Below, piece by piece: positions 41,219 to 50,227 of a DNA stretch of 64,000 nt. The notes below the pieces were generated by a model, which made no database searches, was not told where the DNA came from, and was given only the letters and a program-made list of their open reading frames with translations. The stretch spans positions 1-64,000 of the forward strand of contig QHYJ01000026.1 of assembly GCA_003223255.1 (NCBI GenBank). Direction: 5' to 3'. The stretch's first letter is position 1, and the number at the start of each line of letters is the position of its first letter. The DNA comes from Acidobacteriota bacterium (GTDB taxonomy: Bacteria; Acidobacteriota; Terriglobia; Acidiferrales; UBA7541). Position numbers and translations under genes: made by a program.

Positions 41219-42316
41219 TCACTTCGCCGGTTTGAGCTTTACCTCGGTGGTCATGCCGGGGAGGACGCGGCCAGCCGGGTCGTTGATGCGAATTTTCACG
41301 CCGAAGACCTGGTGGACGCGTTCCTCCCGCGTTTGCACGTTGCGCGGGAGAAATTCGGCTTGCTGGTTAATCTGTTCCACCTCCCCGCCAAAAACGGTGT
41401 TGGGAAAGGAGTCGACGCGGACTTCCGCCCTTTGGCCGAGCTTAATGCGGCCAAACTCGGTTTCCGGAATGTAAATGCGGACATAGATTTGGTCCTTCTC
41501 AAGGAGCGTGGCGACCGGAGTGTTCGGGGCGATGAGATCGCCCGGGCGAACATCCAGAACTTCCACGATCGCTGCGCAAGGCGCAACGACCTGGCGCTCG
41601 CGGAATCGGGCGAGGTCATACGCATAAGCGGCCTTGGCCTGCTCGATGTCTTCTCGGCGGTTGCCGCGTTCCAGTTTTTCCAGATTCGCTTGGGTTTGAA
41701 GATAGCGCGCTTCGGAGGAAGCGATTTCTTCCGGGCGATAACCGCGCTGCATTCCGTCATACTTGTGCTGGGCCATTTCCTTTTGCGCCAGGGCCATTTT
41801 CCAATTCGCTTCCGACGTGTCGCGCTGTTGTTTCGAGACCAGGTCTTTCTTTGCGAGAGCGTCGTAGCGCTCAAAATCGAGCCGCGTGCGAATTTCGTCG
41901 GCCTTTGCGCGTTCCAGATCGTCTTGAGCGGCGTCAATATCTTCTTGGCGATATCCGTTCTTCCTTAGTTGGTAATCCGCTTTGGCCTGTTGCCCGGCGG
42001 CTCGCGCCTCGGCAATTTCTTCCGGACGATACCCGCGCTCTGCTTTTTGCGCGTTGGCCCGCGATTGCTCGAGAGCCGCCTGCAGTTCCTTGTCGTCGAA
42101 GGTAAGCAAAATTTGGCCGGGTTCAACGCCATCGCCTTCGCGAACGAGCACTTTGTCGATACGGCCGCCTACTTTCGACCCTACACGAATGTTGCGCGCT
42201 TCGACGGTACCGGAGCCAACCAGCGCGTTGTCCCGGTGGAACCAACTTGCGTACACGGCCGTGGCGGCCACCACAACAGCTACCGCGAGAATGATGAAAA
42301 GGCGTTTCCGGTTCAT
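41219..42316 (-). CDS. HlyD-family membrane fusion protein (YbhG-like)
   Basis: An N-terminal anchor (LFIILAVAVVVAATAVYA) is followed by the lipoyl half (VGSKVGGRIDKVLVREGDGVEPGQILLTF) and a long coiled-coil hairpin with internal repeats of the type RGYRPEEIAEARA, which occurs three to four times. The beta-barrel part closes with GRVLPGMTTEVKLKPAK. The repeats suggest duplication within the hairpin. It shares an ATGA overlap with tetR upstream, so the regulator and exporter form one operon. Confidence 0.92.
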   Translation of the reverse strand: MNRKRLFIILAVAVVVAATAVYASWFHRDNALVGSGTVEARNIRVGSKVGGRIDKVLVREGDGVEPGQILLTFDDKELQAALEQSRANAQKAERGYRPEEIAEARAAGQQAKADYQLRKNGYRQEDIDAAQDDLERAKADEIRTRLDFERYDALAKKDLVSKQQRDTSEANWKMALAQKEMAQHKYDGMQRGYRPEEIASSEARYLQTQANLEKLERGNRREDIEQAKAAYAYDLARFRERQVVAPCAAIVEVLDVRPGDLIAPNTPVATLLEKDQIYVRIYIPETEFGRIKLGQRAEVRVDSFPNTVFGGEVEQINQQAEFLPRNVQTREERVHQVFGVKIRINDPAGRVLPGMTTEVKLKPAK

Positions 42317-43011
42317 GAGCTAATCCCCTGCCTAGGAAACGACCCTGGCTGCGAGGTGGTAACGCCCTGGCGCGGCGCCATCCCGGTCCACAACAGGTTG
42401 AAAGCGGCATCCATGCGGGCATGCAAAGTGGAATCCCCGTAGAGCGACCAAATGAGGAGAGTGCCGAAGATGGTTTGCCGAAACACGTAGGCAATCTCCT
42501 CGGCCGGAATATCGTTGCGGATCTCGCCTTGCTCCTGGCCGAGCCGGATCATCTCGGTGTGCAGAGCCAGGACCCGTTTCTGCAAATCCAGAATGGCCTC
42601 CCGCACGGGAGTGGTTGAGAGATAAGCCTGAAGAAGCGCGCGGATGATGGCCGGGTTGCGAACCGGCTCCTGCGTCATGCGGGCGCCGAGTCCGCGCAGA
42701 AACTCCGGCGTGGGCTGATTGCTGCGTCGAGCTCGATCGATGGCCGCCTCGAGTTTGGCGAGCTGCATTTCTCCGAAGGCCAGAAGAATATGGTCCTTGC
42801 TCGGGAAGTGATTGAAAAAAGTACCCTTGCCGACGTCAGCGGCCTCGGTGATGTCCTCGACCGTAGTCTGTGCAAAGCCCTTCTTGGCGAACAGAGCAAG
42901 CGCGGCGCGAAAGAGGCGCTCGCGAATTTCTGCGCTATGGCGCTGGCGGCGGTTGGGAGAGGGAGCGGCCGCGACGTTAGGCTTACCGGAAGGTTTGGAA
43001 GAAAGTGCCAT
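42313..43011 (-). CDS. TetR-family repressor of the HlyD/ABC exporter operon
   Basis: The helix-turn-helix TTVEDITEAADVGKGTFFNHF is at residues about 50-70, after a basic N-terminal tail, and a helical ligand domain follows. It is the first gene of the operon and overlaps the adaptor gene by four bases. Its promoter carries two palindromic sites, consistent with autorepression that also controls the exporter. The effector is unknown. Confidence 0.92.
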   Translation of the reverse strand: MALSSKPSGKPNVAAAPSPNRRQRHSAEIRERLFRAALALFAKKGFAQTTVEDITEAADVGKGTFFNHFPSKDHILLAFGEMQLAKLEAAIDRARRSNQPTPEFLRGLGARMTQEPVRNPAIIRALLQAYLSTTPVREAILDLQKRVLALHTEMIRLGQEQGEIRNDIPAEEIAYVFRQTIFGTLLIWSLYGDSTLHARMDAAFNLLWTGMAPRQGVTTSQPGSFPRQGISS

Positions 43012-43033
43012 GCCAAATGACCATCGCTCATAG

Positions 43034-43065
43034 ATGACTATAAGTCATCCATGACGAAAAGTCAA
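43034..43065 (-). promoter_or_regulatory. Promoter with overlapping TetR operators
   Basis: On the minus strand TTGACT and TATAGT are separated by 17 bases. Two inverted repeats, ATGACT-ATA-AGTCAT (43034-43048) and ATGAC-GAAA-AGTCA (43051-43064), cover the -10 box and the -35/spacer region respectively, so a bound repressor would block polymerase. Confidence 0.72.
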
Positions 43066-43126
43066 GCGCAAAACGGCATGCGCAGAAACCTGGAAGCGCT
43101 TGCCAAGGAAGGCGCTCTTCGTGAAA

Positions 43127-43161
43127 GCAAAAAGCCCGCTACCCCAACGCCAGCCGGGGTA
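43127..43161 (-). terminator. Probable terminator downstream of the SYLF gene
   Basis: On the minus strand TACCCC and GGGGTA pair across a ten-base loop, followed by GCGGGC and TTTTTGC. The T-run lies six bases past the stem, so this is a moderate match. Confidence 0.45.
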
Positions 43162-43189
43162 CTCGGAGGAGAGCGAGGTTGCTAAGGAG

Positions 43190-43906
43190 CTATCCTTTTA
43201 GAGAAGTCGGATCCGAAAGGTTCTTGGGCGATTTCTTGTTGAGAAGCGCGACCATTTCCTGCCCGGAAGGCGGTACGGCCACGGCACCCTTGCGGATGAT
43301 ATCGTCGGCAGTAAGCTTCTTTCCGTAGAGGCTTTCATTGGCGCCGTTGTCCGGGCGGAGCGTTGAGCCTTCCAAGGAGACGCCGGCAAACAGACCGCGC
43401 GATCTCGAATAAGTCAGCATTTCGGCGCGCATGGTAACGTCGCTCGCAGCAGCAGCGTCTCGGCCCTTCGGTCCTGCGGCGGCGGCGGCGTCAGCGCCCA
43501 GCTTCACTTTGCTTTTCAAAATGGCCTTGGCGCCGCGTGGATTCATTACCAGAATGACGAAGTCGGTGGCCTGGCCGCCGAGTTGAAGACCGAATCCTCC
43601 GCCTTCGAGGCGCATCATGGCAGGCGCGCTCCAAGGGCCGGTGAAATGTTCACCCGTCCGGCAGGTCATGGAACCACGGCCGTAGCTTCCGCTAAAGCCC
43701 ACGGCAAGCTTCAGCACGGACGGAATCACGATCACGCACTCGGCTTTGTCTAGCAAATCCGACGGAATGTCGTCGGGGATATCCAGAATTTCCTTGAGAA
43801 CCGTTCCACAATTGTCCAGCCGTTCCGCTTCCTTGGATTCTTTTGCGGTGAGGGGTAAAGCGACCAGGGAAAACGCCATCAGGAGACAGAGCATTCGCTT
43901 CAACAC
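43190..43906 (-). CDS. SYLF/Ysc84-domain lipid-binding protein, exported
   Basis: A signal peptide (MLCLLMAFSLVALPLTA) precedes the SYLF domain: IPSDLLDKAECVIVIPSVLK, VGFSGSYGRGSMTCR, GGFGLQLGGQATDFVILVM and SRSRGLFAGVSLEGSTLRPD. Eukaryotic homologs bind phosphoinositides; bacterial ones are exported proteins of unclear role, probably binding lipids in the envelope. 238 aa is typical. It is monocistronic. Confidence 0.9.
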   Translation of the reverse strand: MLKRMLCLLMAFSLVALPLTAKESKEAERLDNCGTVLKEILDIPDDIPSDLLDKAECVIVIPSVLKLAVGFSGSYGRGSMTCRTGEHFTGPWSAPAMMRLEGGGFGLQLGGQATDFVILVMNPRGAKAILKSKVKLGADAAAAAGPKGRDAAAASDVTMRAEMLTYSRSRGLFAGVSLEGSTLRPDNGANESLYGKKLTADDIIRKGAVAVPPSGQEMVALLNKKSPKNLSDPTSLKG

Positions 43907-44046
43907 GATTCACCTCGTCGTAGTTTTCTGGGCATGAGCATCATAAAGCGCATCCAGACTTTGGTGCAACCTTCGAAAGTCCTGGGGAAGGGCGGGCGTA
44001 ACTTCCAGCTGAGAAGCCGCGGGCGCGGAATGGGTTGCCTTTCGAC

Positions 44047-44052
44047 TATAAT
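44047..44052 (+). promoter_or_regulatory. -10 element (TATAAT) for the DacB-type gene
   Basis: TATAAT lies 38 bases before the ATG at 44090 and supports that start over the track start at 43934, which is upstream of the box. No good -35 element is apparent. Confidence 0.4.
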
Positions 44053-44089
44053 TTCGCAGGGTGGAATTTCGGGCAGCAAAAAAACAAAA

Positions 44090-45709
44090 ATGGACCACAA
44101 GAAAATAGTCTGGCGATTTGCGGCGGTAATCGCTGCGGCGGGGATGAGCCCGTGCATGGGAATGGCGCAGAAAACTGCGGCTTCGAAAAAAACAACAAGC
44201 AGTCAAGCGTGCTGCGGATTGCGGAAACAGAATGCTTTCTCGAAAAAGCAAGCCGCGAAATTTGCCACGCGCGCGGAAGCTTTGCTGGGAGCCGGTCCCA
44301 CGGGGAAGGGGGAGTGGGGTTTGCTGATTGTGGATGCGGGCACCGGCGGGACGCTTTACCAGCAAAACGCGGATCGCTACTTCGTGCCCGCCTCGAACAT
44401 GAAACTTTTCACCACCGCGCTTGCCCTCGCCAGGCTTGGCCCGGACTACCGGTTTCACACCACGCTGGAAACGAGCGGGACAATTTCCAATGGTGTCCTG
44501 AAGGGAAATCTCACGCTCATAGGCCGCGGCGATCCGAATCTCTCGAACCGCAAATTTCCTTACGAGCTAAAAGAGGAATTCGATGGGCCGCCTGAGAAAA
44601 CGCTGGCGGAATTGGCGGACGCGGTAGTTGCCAAAGGCGTAAAGGAAATCTCCGGAGACGTGATCGGCGATGACAGTTATTTCCCGCGGGAGCGTTATCC
44701 GAGCGGCTGGGAAATTGACGACATGGTTTGGGAGTACGGCGCGGCCATCTCCTCGATCGTGGTGGACGACAATACCGTTACATTGACGCTTACGCCAGGC
44801 GACCAGCCGGGCAGCCCGGTGCAAGCGATCGAGAGCCCCGCGACCCCGGATTTTCTGGTGGAAAACGATGTCGTCACTTCGGCCCCCGAGGTGAAATCCG
44901 ACCTGACCTTGACGCGCGAACCGGGAGCAAGCCTGGTCGTGGTGAAAGGTACGATGCCGGCGAAAGGTTCGTCAAGGAAGCTGGTCTTGGCGATCGAAGA
45001 GCCCGCGCAGCACGCGGCAACCGTCTTGAAGCACCTGCTCGAGGCGCGCGGGGTAGGCGTCGATGGCGTTGCACGCGCGCGCCATGAATCGGCAAAGAAG
45101 CATGAAGATCCCGCTGTTTTGGCGGAGCATGTTTCGGTGCCCTTAAGCGATGCCGTCAAGCTCATCAACAAGATCAGCCAGAACCTGCACACGGAAATGC
45201 TGCTGCGCAGCGTCGCGCGGCAGAGCGGAACGTGGGCCACGCCGGATGATTTGATGAAGGTGCCGCAGGATTTTTATGCCTCGGCAGGGATCGACCCGGA
45301 TGATGTGATTCAATCGGATGGCTCCGGATTGTCGCGGCACGATCTCGTGACTCCGCAGGCCATCGTGGCCCTGCTCACGTTTGCGCAAAAGCAGCCGTGG
45401 TTTGAGACTTATTACAATTCGCTGCCCGTAGCAGGGGTGGATGGCACGCTCGAAGATCGCATGAAAAACACGCCCGCGGCGGGACACATTCACGCGAAGA
45501 CGGGTTCCGTGGAGCATGTGCGCGCGCTCTCCGGTTTTGCTGAGACTCCGAGCGGGCGGCGTCTGATTTTTTCTTTTCTGAGCAACAATCAAGCCGGAAA
45601 GAATCACCAGGCGGCAGACGCCTTGACGGGGCTGTGTGTGGCGATGCTCGAAGAGTTCAACGTCGCGCCTCCCACGAAGCACGCTCCGGAACGAAGGCGA
45701 GGACATTGA
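44090..45709 (+). CDS. dacB: D-Ala-D-Ala carboxypeptidase/endopeptidase (PBP4 family)
   Basis: This periplasmic penicillin-binding protein trims peptidoglycan cross-links. The exported N-terminus (FAAVIAAAGMSPCMGMAQ) is followed by the acyl-serine motif ASNMKLFT (SxxK), SQN in KISQNLHTEMLLR (SxN), the PBP4-type DGSGLSRHDLVTPQ, and HAKTGSVEHVRALSGF (KTG). A large insert between SxxK and SxN is normal for class C PBPs. 539 aa. The C-terminus ends with a short basic tail. The LOG gene follows after six bases. Confidence 0.93.
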   Translation: MDHKKIVWRFAAVIAAAGMSPCMGMAQKTAASKKTTSSQACCGLRKQNAFSKKQAAKFATRAEALLGAGPTGKGEWGLLIVDAGTGGTLYQQNADRYFVPASNMKLFTTALALARLGPDYRFHTTLETSGTISNGVLKGNLTLIGRGDPNLSNRKFPYELKEEFDGPPEKTLAELADAVVAKGVKEISGDVIGDDSYFPRERYPSGWEIDDMVWEYGAAISSIVVDDNTVTLTLTPGDQPGSPVQAIESPATPDFLVENDVVTSAPEVKSDLTLTREPGASLVVVKGTMPAKGSSRKLVLAIEEPAQHAATVLKHLLEARGVGVDGVARARHESAKKHEDPAVLAEHVSVPLSDAVKLINKISQNLHTEMLLRSVARQSGTWATPDDLMKVPQDFYASAGIDPDDVIQSDGSGLSRHDLVTPQAIVALLTFAQKQPWFETYYNSLPVAGVDGTLEDRMKNTPAAGHIHAKTGSVEHVRALSGFAETPSGRRLIFSFLSNNQAGKNHQAADALTGLCVAMLEEFNVAPPTKHAPERRRGH

Positions 45710-45715
45710 AGAAAA

Positions 45716-46273
45716 ATGCAAATGGCACCCGAAATCATCGTCACGGTCTTTGGAAGTTCGCGGCCACGCGAAGGCAGCCCGGACTATGAAGAGGCGCGCG
45801 TGCTCGGGCGGGCCCTGGTGAAGCATGGCTTTGCGGTCTGCAGCGGCGGCTACGCCGGCGTGATGGAAGCCGTCTCCCGCGGTGCGAAAGAAGCCGGCGG
45901 GAAAACCTACGGCGTGACTGCCGCATTCTTCAAATCGGCGAAGCTTAATCGCTGGGTGGACGTCGAGATTCGCAAAGAAACTTGGGAAGAAAGGCTATTC
46001 GAATTGATTCGCATGGGCCACGGTTTTGTGGCGTGCAAGGGCGGAACGGGAACGCTGGTTGAGCTGGCTGTGGTTTGGGAGATGCTGAACAAATCCGTGA
46101 TGCCGAAGAAGCCGTTCGCGGTGCTCGGGAGTTTCTGGGCACCGATTCTCGATCGCGTGAGGGAAGTGGAGCTGGGTCATCCCTCGCCATGGGGTGAAAC
46201 GAACCGGCGGCTTGTGCATGTGGCGGACTCACCAGGAGAGGCCGCCCAGCATCTCCACAATCACCTTAAATAG
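45716..46273 (+). CDS. LOG-family (SLOG-fold) nucleotide-binding protein
   Basis: VTVFGSSRPREGSPDYEEA at the start, CSGGYAGVMEAVSRGAKEAGG and ACKGGTGTLVELAVVWEM fit the LOG/lysine-decarboxylase-like SLOG fold; the usual PGGxGTxxE reads KGGTGTLVE with its Glu present. Relatives hydrolyse cytokinin or purine nucleotides to free base plus ribose 5-phosphate, or act as nucleotide sensors; the catalytic PGG is altered here. It sits between dacB and mutS2 with gaps of six and nine bases, so the three are likely one operon. Confidence 0.85.
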   Translation: MQMAPEIIVTVFGSSRPREGSPDYEEARVLGRALVKHGFAVCSGGYAGVMEAVSRGAKEAGGKTYGVTAAFFKSAKLNRWVDVEIRKETWEERLFELIRMGHGFVACKGGTGTLVELAVVWEMLNKSVMPKKPFAVLGSFWAPILDRVREVELGHPSPWGETNRRLVHVADSPGEAAQHLHNHLK

Positions 46274-46282
46274 AAAATCAAG

Positions 46283-48709
46283 ATGGCACGCACGGCGCAA
46301 GAAGTGCTCGAGTTCGACAAGCTGCGGGAATTGCTGCGGTTGCGCACCACGTGTGCGCCCGGGCGGCGCGCCGTCGATGCGCTCGAGCCGGGAATGAATC
46401 GCATGGCGCTGGAATCTTCGTTTGCGCTGATTCGCGAAGCGCGAGAGTGGCTGCGCACCGGGCACGAACTGGGCTTCGGCGCGCTGGCCGATCCGCAAGG
46501 CTGGCTCGAACGGATCGCAGGGCCGGGCGCGGTGCTGGAGCCAGGCGAGTTGCTTGATGCGGCGTCCCTGCTGGAAACTGCCGGCTGGCTGCGGCAGCAA
46601 TTTCGCGAGGAGGCGGCAAAATTTCCTCTTCCTGCGGCGAAGGCTGCTTCGATCGGCGATTTTCGCGAGGTACACGCGGCGATTCGTCGCTGCCTGCTGC
46701 CAAATGGTGAGATGAGCGACGACGCCTCGACGACGCTGCGGCGAATTCGCACCAGCATCACGCAGACCCGCGAAACGATCCAGAAAACGCTGAAACAGAT
46801 TCTGCGCGCGCGGAACGCCGAAGCCGGAGAAGACTACGTCACGCTGCGCAACGAACGATTTGTGATTCCTGTCCGCGCAGAACACCGCGGCGGCGTGCAT
46901 GGCGTCGTACACGGAGCCAGCGCGACGGGGCAAACCGTTTTCATGGAGCCACTGGAAACCGTCGAGGCGAACAACCAGCTTGGGCAACTCGCGGAGGACG
47001 AAGCTGCGGAGATCGCGCGCATTCTGCGGCAACTTACCGAGAAGCTTCAGGCGATTCGCGGGCCGCTGCAAGCGGCAGCGACGACAATTGCTGAATTGGA
47101 CAGCGTTTTTGCGCGGGCTCGCTTTGCGCGCGACTTCGATGCGGCGACTCCAGAATTTTCGGATAGAGATGAATTGCGGCTGGTGGACGCGCGTCACCCC
47201 GTGCTGGAAGACAAGCTGCGTAAAGAAGACCGGGCCATCGTTCCGATGACGCTCGCGCTCGGCGGAGATGAACGCCTACTGGTGATCAGCGGACCGAACA
47301 CCGGCGGCAAAACGGTAGCTCTGAAAACCGTTGGCTTGGCGGCGCTGGCAGCGCAAGCAGGAATTCCCATTGCCGCGCGACGTGCAGTTTTGCCGATTTT
47401 TGATAGCGTGCTGGTGGACATTGGCGACGAACAATCGATTGCCGCCGACCTCTCCACCTTTTCCGCGCACATGTTGAATTTGAAAACCATGCTCGAAGCG
47501 GCCACGCCGCATTCGATTGTGCTGGTGGACGAAATGGGGACCGGCACAGCGCCTGAAGAAGGCGCAGCGTTGGCCGTCGCGCTGCTGGATGAATTTCGCG
47601 CCAAAAACTGTTTTGTGCTGGCAACCACGCACCACAATCGCTTGAAGACCTACGCCGCGACCGCGCCGGGCGTAGTGAACGCCGCGGTCGAATTTGACGA
47701 CGTAAACCTGCGGCCCACATATCGCTTGATGGTCGGCGTGCCGGGCGGCTCGAGCGGCATAGCCATCGCGCAGCGGCTCGGACTTGGCGGGACAATCATC
47801 GAACGTGCGCGCGCGTTGTTGACGCCCGAATCGCGCGAGGCCGCCGACCTCATCGCGTATTTGCATCGCAGCCGCGATGAGCTGGACCGCTGGCAGCAGC
47901 AAATGACCGCGGAGAGGAACACGCTCGAAGAAGAACGCAAAAAACTGCGCACGGAGTGGGTGGAGCGCCAGCAAAAGCGCATCAAAGAACTGGAAGCGCA
48001 ATTCGCGGAAATGCAGAAACGCTTCCATGAAAACGTCGCGCGCGTGGTCGAGGCGGTGAAAGAGCGCGAACTTCGTGCGCAGCTTGAAAAGACGGCGCGG
48101 CGCAAGATGCAGGACGCCCGCGCCGAGGCCCGCGAAGAGTTAAATACCGCTGTGGTACAAACAATTTCGGAGTCGCAGACGGATCTGGGCATTCACTCAG
48201 GGTCGTTGGAAGCCGCAAACGCAGACCGTTTGCAGGCGGGCGCGAAGATTCGCGTGCGCGGATTCAGCAAGCCGGTGATTTTTCGCCGCCTGGACGGCTC
48301 GTCCGCGGAAATCGAAGCCGGGCCGCTGCGCATGAAAGTGGCACTCGACGAAATCACCGGCATCGAGACAGGCGCCCAACGGACAGGCAAAGCGACTGTA
48401 GGGCCGGGGCTTGCCCCGCCCACTTCAAGCGTTACGGTGCATTCTCAATCGCGCGCATCCGTCGCCACAGACGAGATCAACGTGATTGGGATGACCGTCG
48501 AAGAGGCCACGGATCGCCTGGACAAATTCCTGGATGATGCGGCCCTGGAACACAAGTCGCGCGTGCGCATCATTCACGGGCACGGCACGGGCGCGCTTCG
48601 CAAAGGAATTGGCGAATTTTTGGATGCGCATCCCCTCGTCGAAAGGCATAGCTTCGAATCCGAAGAGCACGGAGGAAAGGGCATCACGGTGGTGGAGCTT
48701 CAGAAATAG
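46283..48709 (+). CDS. mutS2: MutS2-family DNA-binding ATPase with Smr nuclease domain
   Basis: This protein acts on recombination intermediates or stalled ribosomes. Core: MutS lever region, Walker A ISGPNTGGKTVALKTVGL, Walker B IVLVDEMGTGTAPEEGAAL, then a long coiled-coil (LEEERKKLRTEWVERQQKR). The C-terminal Smr domain includes GMTVEEATDRLDKFLDDA and the catalytic-loop HGHGTGALRKGI. Just before Smr, a Gly/Pro stretch (VGPGLAPPTSS) is encoded by a palindrome that looks like a dispersed repeat. 808 aa fits the family. Confidence 0.95.
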   Translation: MARTAQEVLEFDKLRELLRLRTTCAPGRRAVDALEPGMNRMALESSFALIREAREWLRTGHELGFGALADPQGWLERIAGPGAVLEPGELLDAASLLETAGWLRQQFREEAAKFPLPAAKAASIGDFREVHAAIRRCLLPNGEMSDDASTTLRRIRTSITQTRETIQKTLKQILRARNAEAGEDYVTLRNERFVIPVRAEHRGGVHGVVHGASATGQTVFMEPLETVEANNQLGQLAEDEAAEIARILRQLTEKLQAIRGPLQAAATTIAELDSVFARARFARDFDAATPEFSDRDELRLVDARHPVLEDKLRKEDRAIVPMTLALGGDERLLVISGPNTGGKTVALKTVGLAALAAQAGIPIAARRAVLPIFDSVLVDIGDEQSIAADLSTFSAHMLNLKTMLEAATPHSIVLVDEMGTGTAPEEGAALAVALLDEFRAKNCFVLATTHHNRLKTYAATAPGVVNAAVEFDDVNLRPTYRLMVGVPGGSSGIAIAQRLGLGGTIIERARALLTPESREAADLIAYLHRSRDELDRWQQQMTAERNTLEEERKKLRTEWVERQQKRIKELEAQFAEMQKRFHENVARVVEAVKERELRAQLEKTARRKMQDARAEAREELNTAVVQTISESQTDLGIHSGSLEAANADRLQAGAKIRVRGFSKPVIFRRLDGSSAEIEAGPLRMKVALDEITGIETGAQRTGKATVGPGLAPPTSSVTVHSQSRASVATDEINVIGMTVEEATDRLDKFLDDAALEHKSRVRIIHGHGTGALRKGIGEFLDAHPLVERHSFESEEHGGKGITVVELQK
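48397..48422. repeat. Dispersed-repeat-like palindrome inside mutS2
   Basis: TGTAGGGCCGGGGCTTGCCC and the following bases form a G+C-rich hairpin of the kind seen as short interspersed repeats. It lies in the linker between the coiled-coil and Smr domains, where an insertion would be tolerated, and keeps the frame. Confidence 0.45.
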
Positions 48710-48850
48710 AGAGACGAAACTCGAAAGTGGAAATGCGAAATTCGAAAATCGGTTTGAGCCTGTGGCTGCAATTTTCTAGTTTCCATGTTCGACTTTCAGC
48801 TTTGCTATACTCCCCGCATTCGTTTCCTCAACTTATGACGAGGTGGCTTG

Positions 48851-50209
48851 ATGAGAATTCCGGACACGGTGGCAGCCCAAGGGAGGAACACGCGAGGAAT
48901 ATGCGGCGGGGGCGCATTGCTCGTTTTATTGTTTGCCATGCTGTTGGTCCTGACAGGGTCAGCTCGTGCGCAAGCACCCGCAGGAACGCGCACGATCCTT
49001 CGTCCGTGGCGCGCGCTCGATGTGCGCACCGGGGAGTTGCGGTCCAATCAAGCCGTTGTGATTGAAGGCGAAAAGATTGTGCAGATCGGGTCCGCAAGCG
49101 AAGTGAAGGCGGCCGCGGTCGACACCACCATCGATTTGCCGGAAGCCACCCTGCTACCTGGCTTGATCGACATGCACACGCACCTGACCATGGATCTGAA
49201 CTCGCTGGGATATTCAGGGCTCGGGATCTCGACCGCGCGCGAAGCCTTGCATGGTGCGAGAAACGCGCGGCGCACGCTGGAAGCGGGTTTTACTACCGTG
49301 CGCAACGTCGGTGCTAACGATTACTCGGACATCGCGCTGCGTGACGCCATCAACGACGGCGACGTAATCGGCCCGCGCATCGTCGCTTCCGGACCGGCGC
49401 TGAGCATCGCCGGAGGCCACTGCGACTCGAACCTGTTGCCACCCGCGTTTCACTTCCAGGCCGGCGGAGTGGCGGACGGCATCGAAGCGGTACAACACAA
49501 AGTGCGCGAAGTCATCAAATATGGCGCGGACGTGATCAAAGTGTGCGCCACCGGCGGCGTGCTTTCCAAAGGCGACGACCCCAACGCCTCGCAGTTCACG
49601 CACGAAGAGATGAAAGCGATCGTGGCTGATGCCCATCGCTTGGGGCGGCGCGTAGCTGCGCATGCGCATGGCGCGGAAGGCGTGCGCTGGGCGTCTGAGG
49701 CCGGCGTGGATTCCGTCGAGCACGGACATTTGATGGACGACGCGGCCATCGCCACGCTGAAGAAAAATGGAACTTATCTTGTGCCCACGCTCTTTCTGAC
49801 AGAATACATGCAGCAGAACATGGAGCACAGCGAGGTGCCGGAATTTTCCAAGCAAAAAATGCGCATGGTGGCTGCGGCCGCGCAGCAAAACGTAAAGAAA
49901 GCGTTCGACGCTGGCGTGAAGGTAGCGTTCGGCACGGATGCCGCAGTTTATCCCCACGGTTGGAATGCCGGCGAGTTTCACGTGTATGTGAAACTGGGAA
50001 TGACGCCGCTGGCGGCCATCCAGACGGCGACAATCAACGCCGCGGACCTGCTCGGCTGGAAGGATCGCGTGGGTACACTTGAGCCTGGCAAATGGGCAGA
50101 CATTGTTGCCGTTGACGGCGATCCAACAAAAGACGTGACGATTCTCGAGCACGTAAAGTTTGTCATGAAGGGCGGCGTCGTCTACAAGAACGACTATTCC
50201 AAGCGGTGA
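48851..50209 (+). CDS. Secreted metal-dependent amidohydrolase (imidazolonepropionase/prolidase-like)
   Basis: A signal peptide (LLVLLFAMLLVLTGSARAQ) precedes an amidohydrolase TIM barrel with metal ligands LIDMHTHLTMD, a Lys in VIKVCATGGVLS, HAHGAEGVRWA, VEHGHLMDD and the late Asp in VAFGTDAAVYPHGWN. It belongs to the group acting on X-Pro dipeptides or related amides; substrate unknown. The ATG at 48851 has GAGGTGG upstream, and TATACT at 48806 may be its -10 box. Its stop codon immediately precedes the possible GTG start of dnaG. Confidence 0.88.
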   Translation: MRIPDTVAAQGRNTRGICGGGALLVLLFAMLLVLTGSARAQAPAGTRTILRPWRALDVRTGELRSNQAVVIEGEKIVQIGSASEVKAAAVDTTIDLPEATLLPGLIDMHTHLTMDLNSLGYSGLGISTAREALHGARNARRTLEAGFTTVRNVGANDYSDIALRDAINDGDVIGPRIVASGPALSIAGGHCDSNLLPPAFHFQAGGVADGIEAVQHKVREVIKYGADVIKVCATGGVLSKGDDPNASQFTHEEMKAIVADAHRLGRRVAAHAHGAEGVRWASEAGVDSVEHGHLMDDAAIATLKKNGTYLVPTLFLTEYMQQNMEHSEVPEFSKQKMRMVAAAAQQNVKKAFDAGVKVAFGTDAAVYPHGWNAGEFHVYVKLGMTPLAAIQTATINAADLLGWKDRVGTLEPGKWADIVAVDGDPTKDVTILEHVKFVMKGGVVYKNDYSKR

Positions 50210-50227
50210 GTGCCTCCGGACAAAGAG

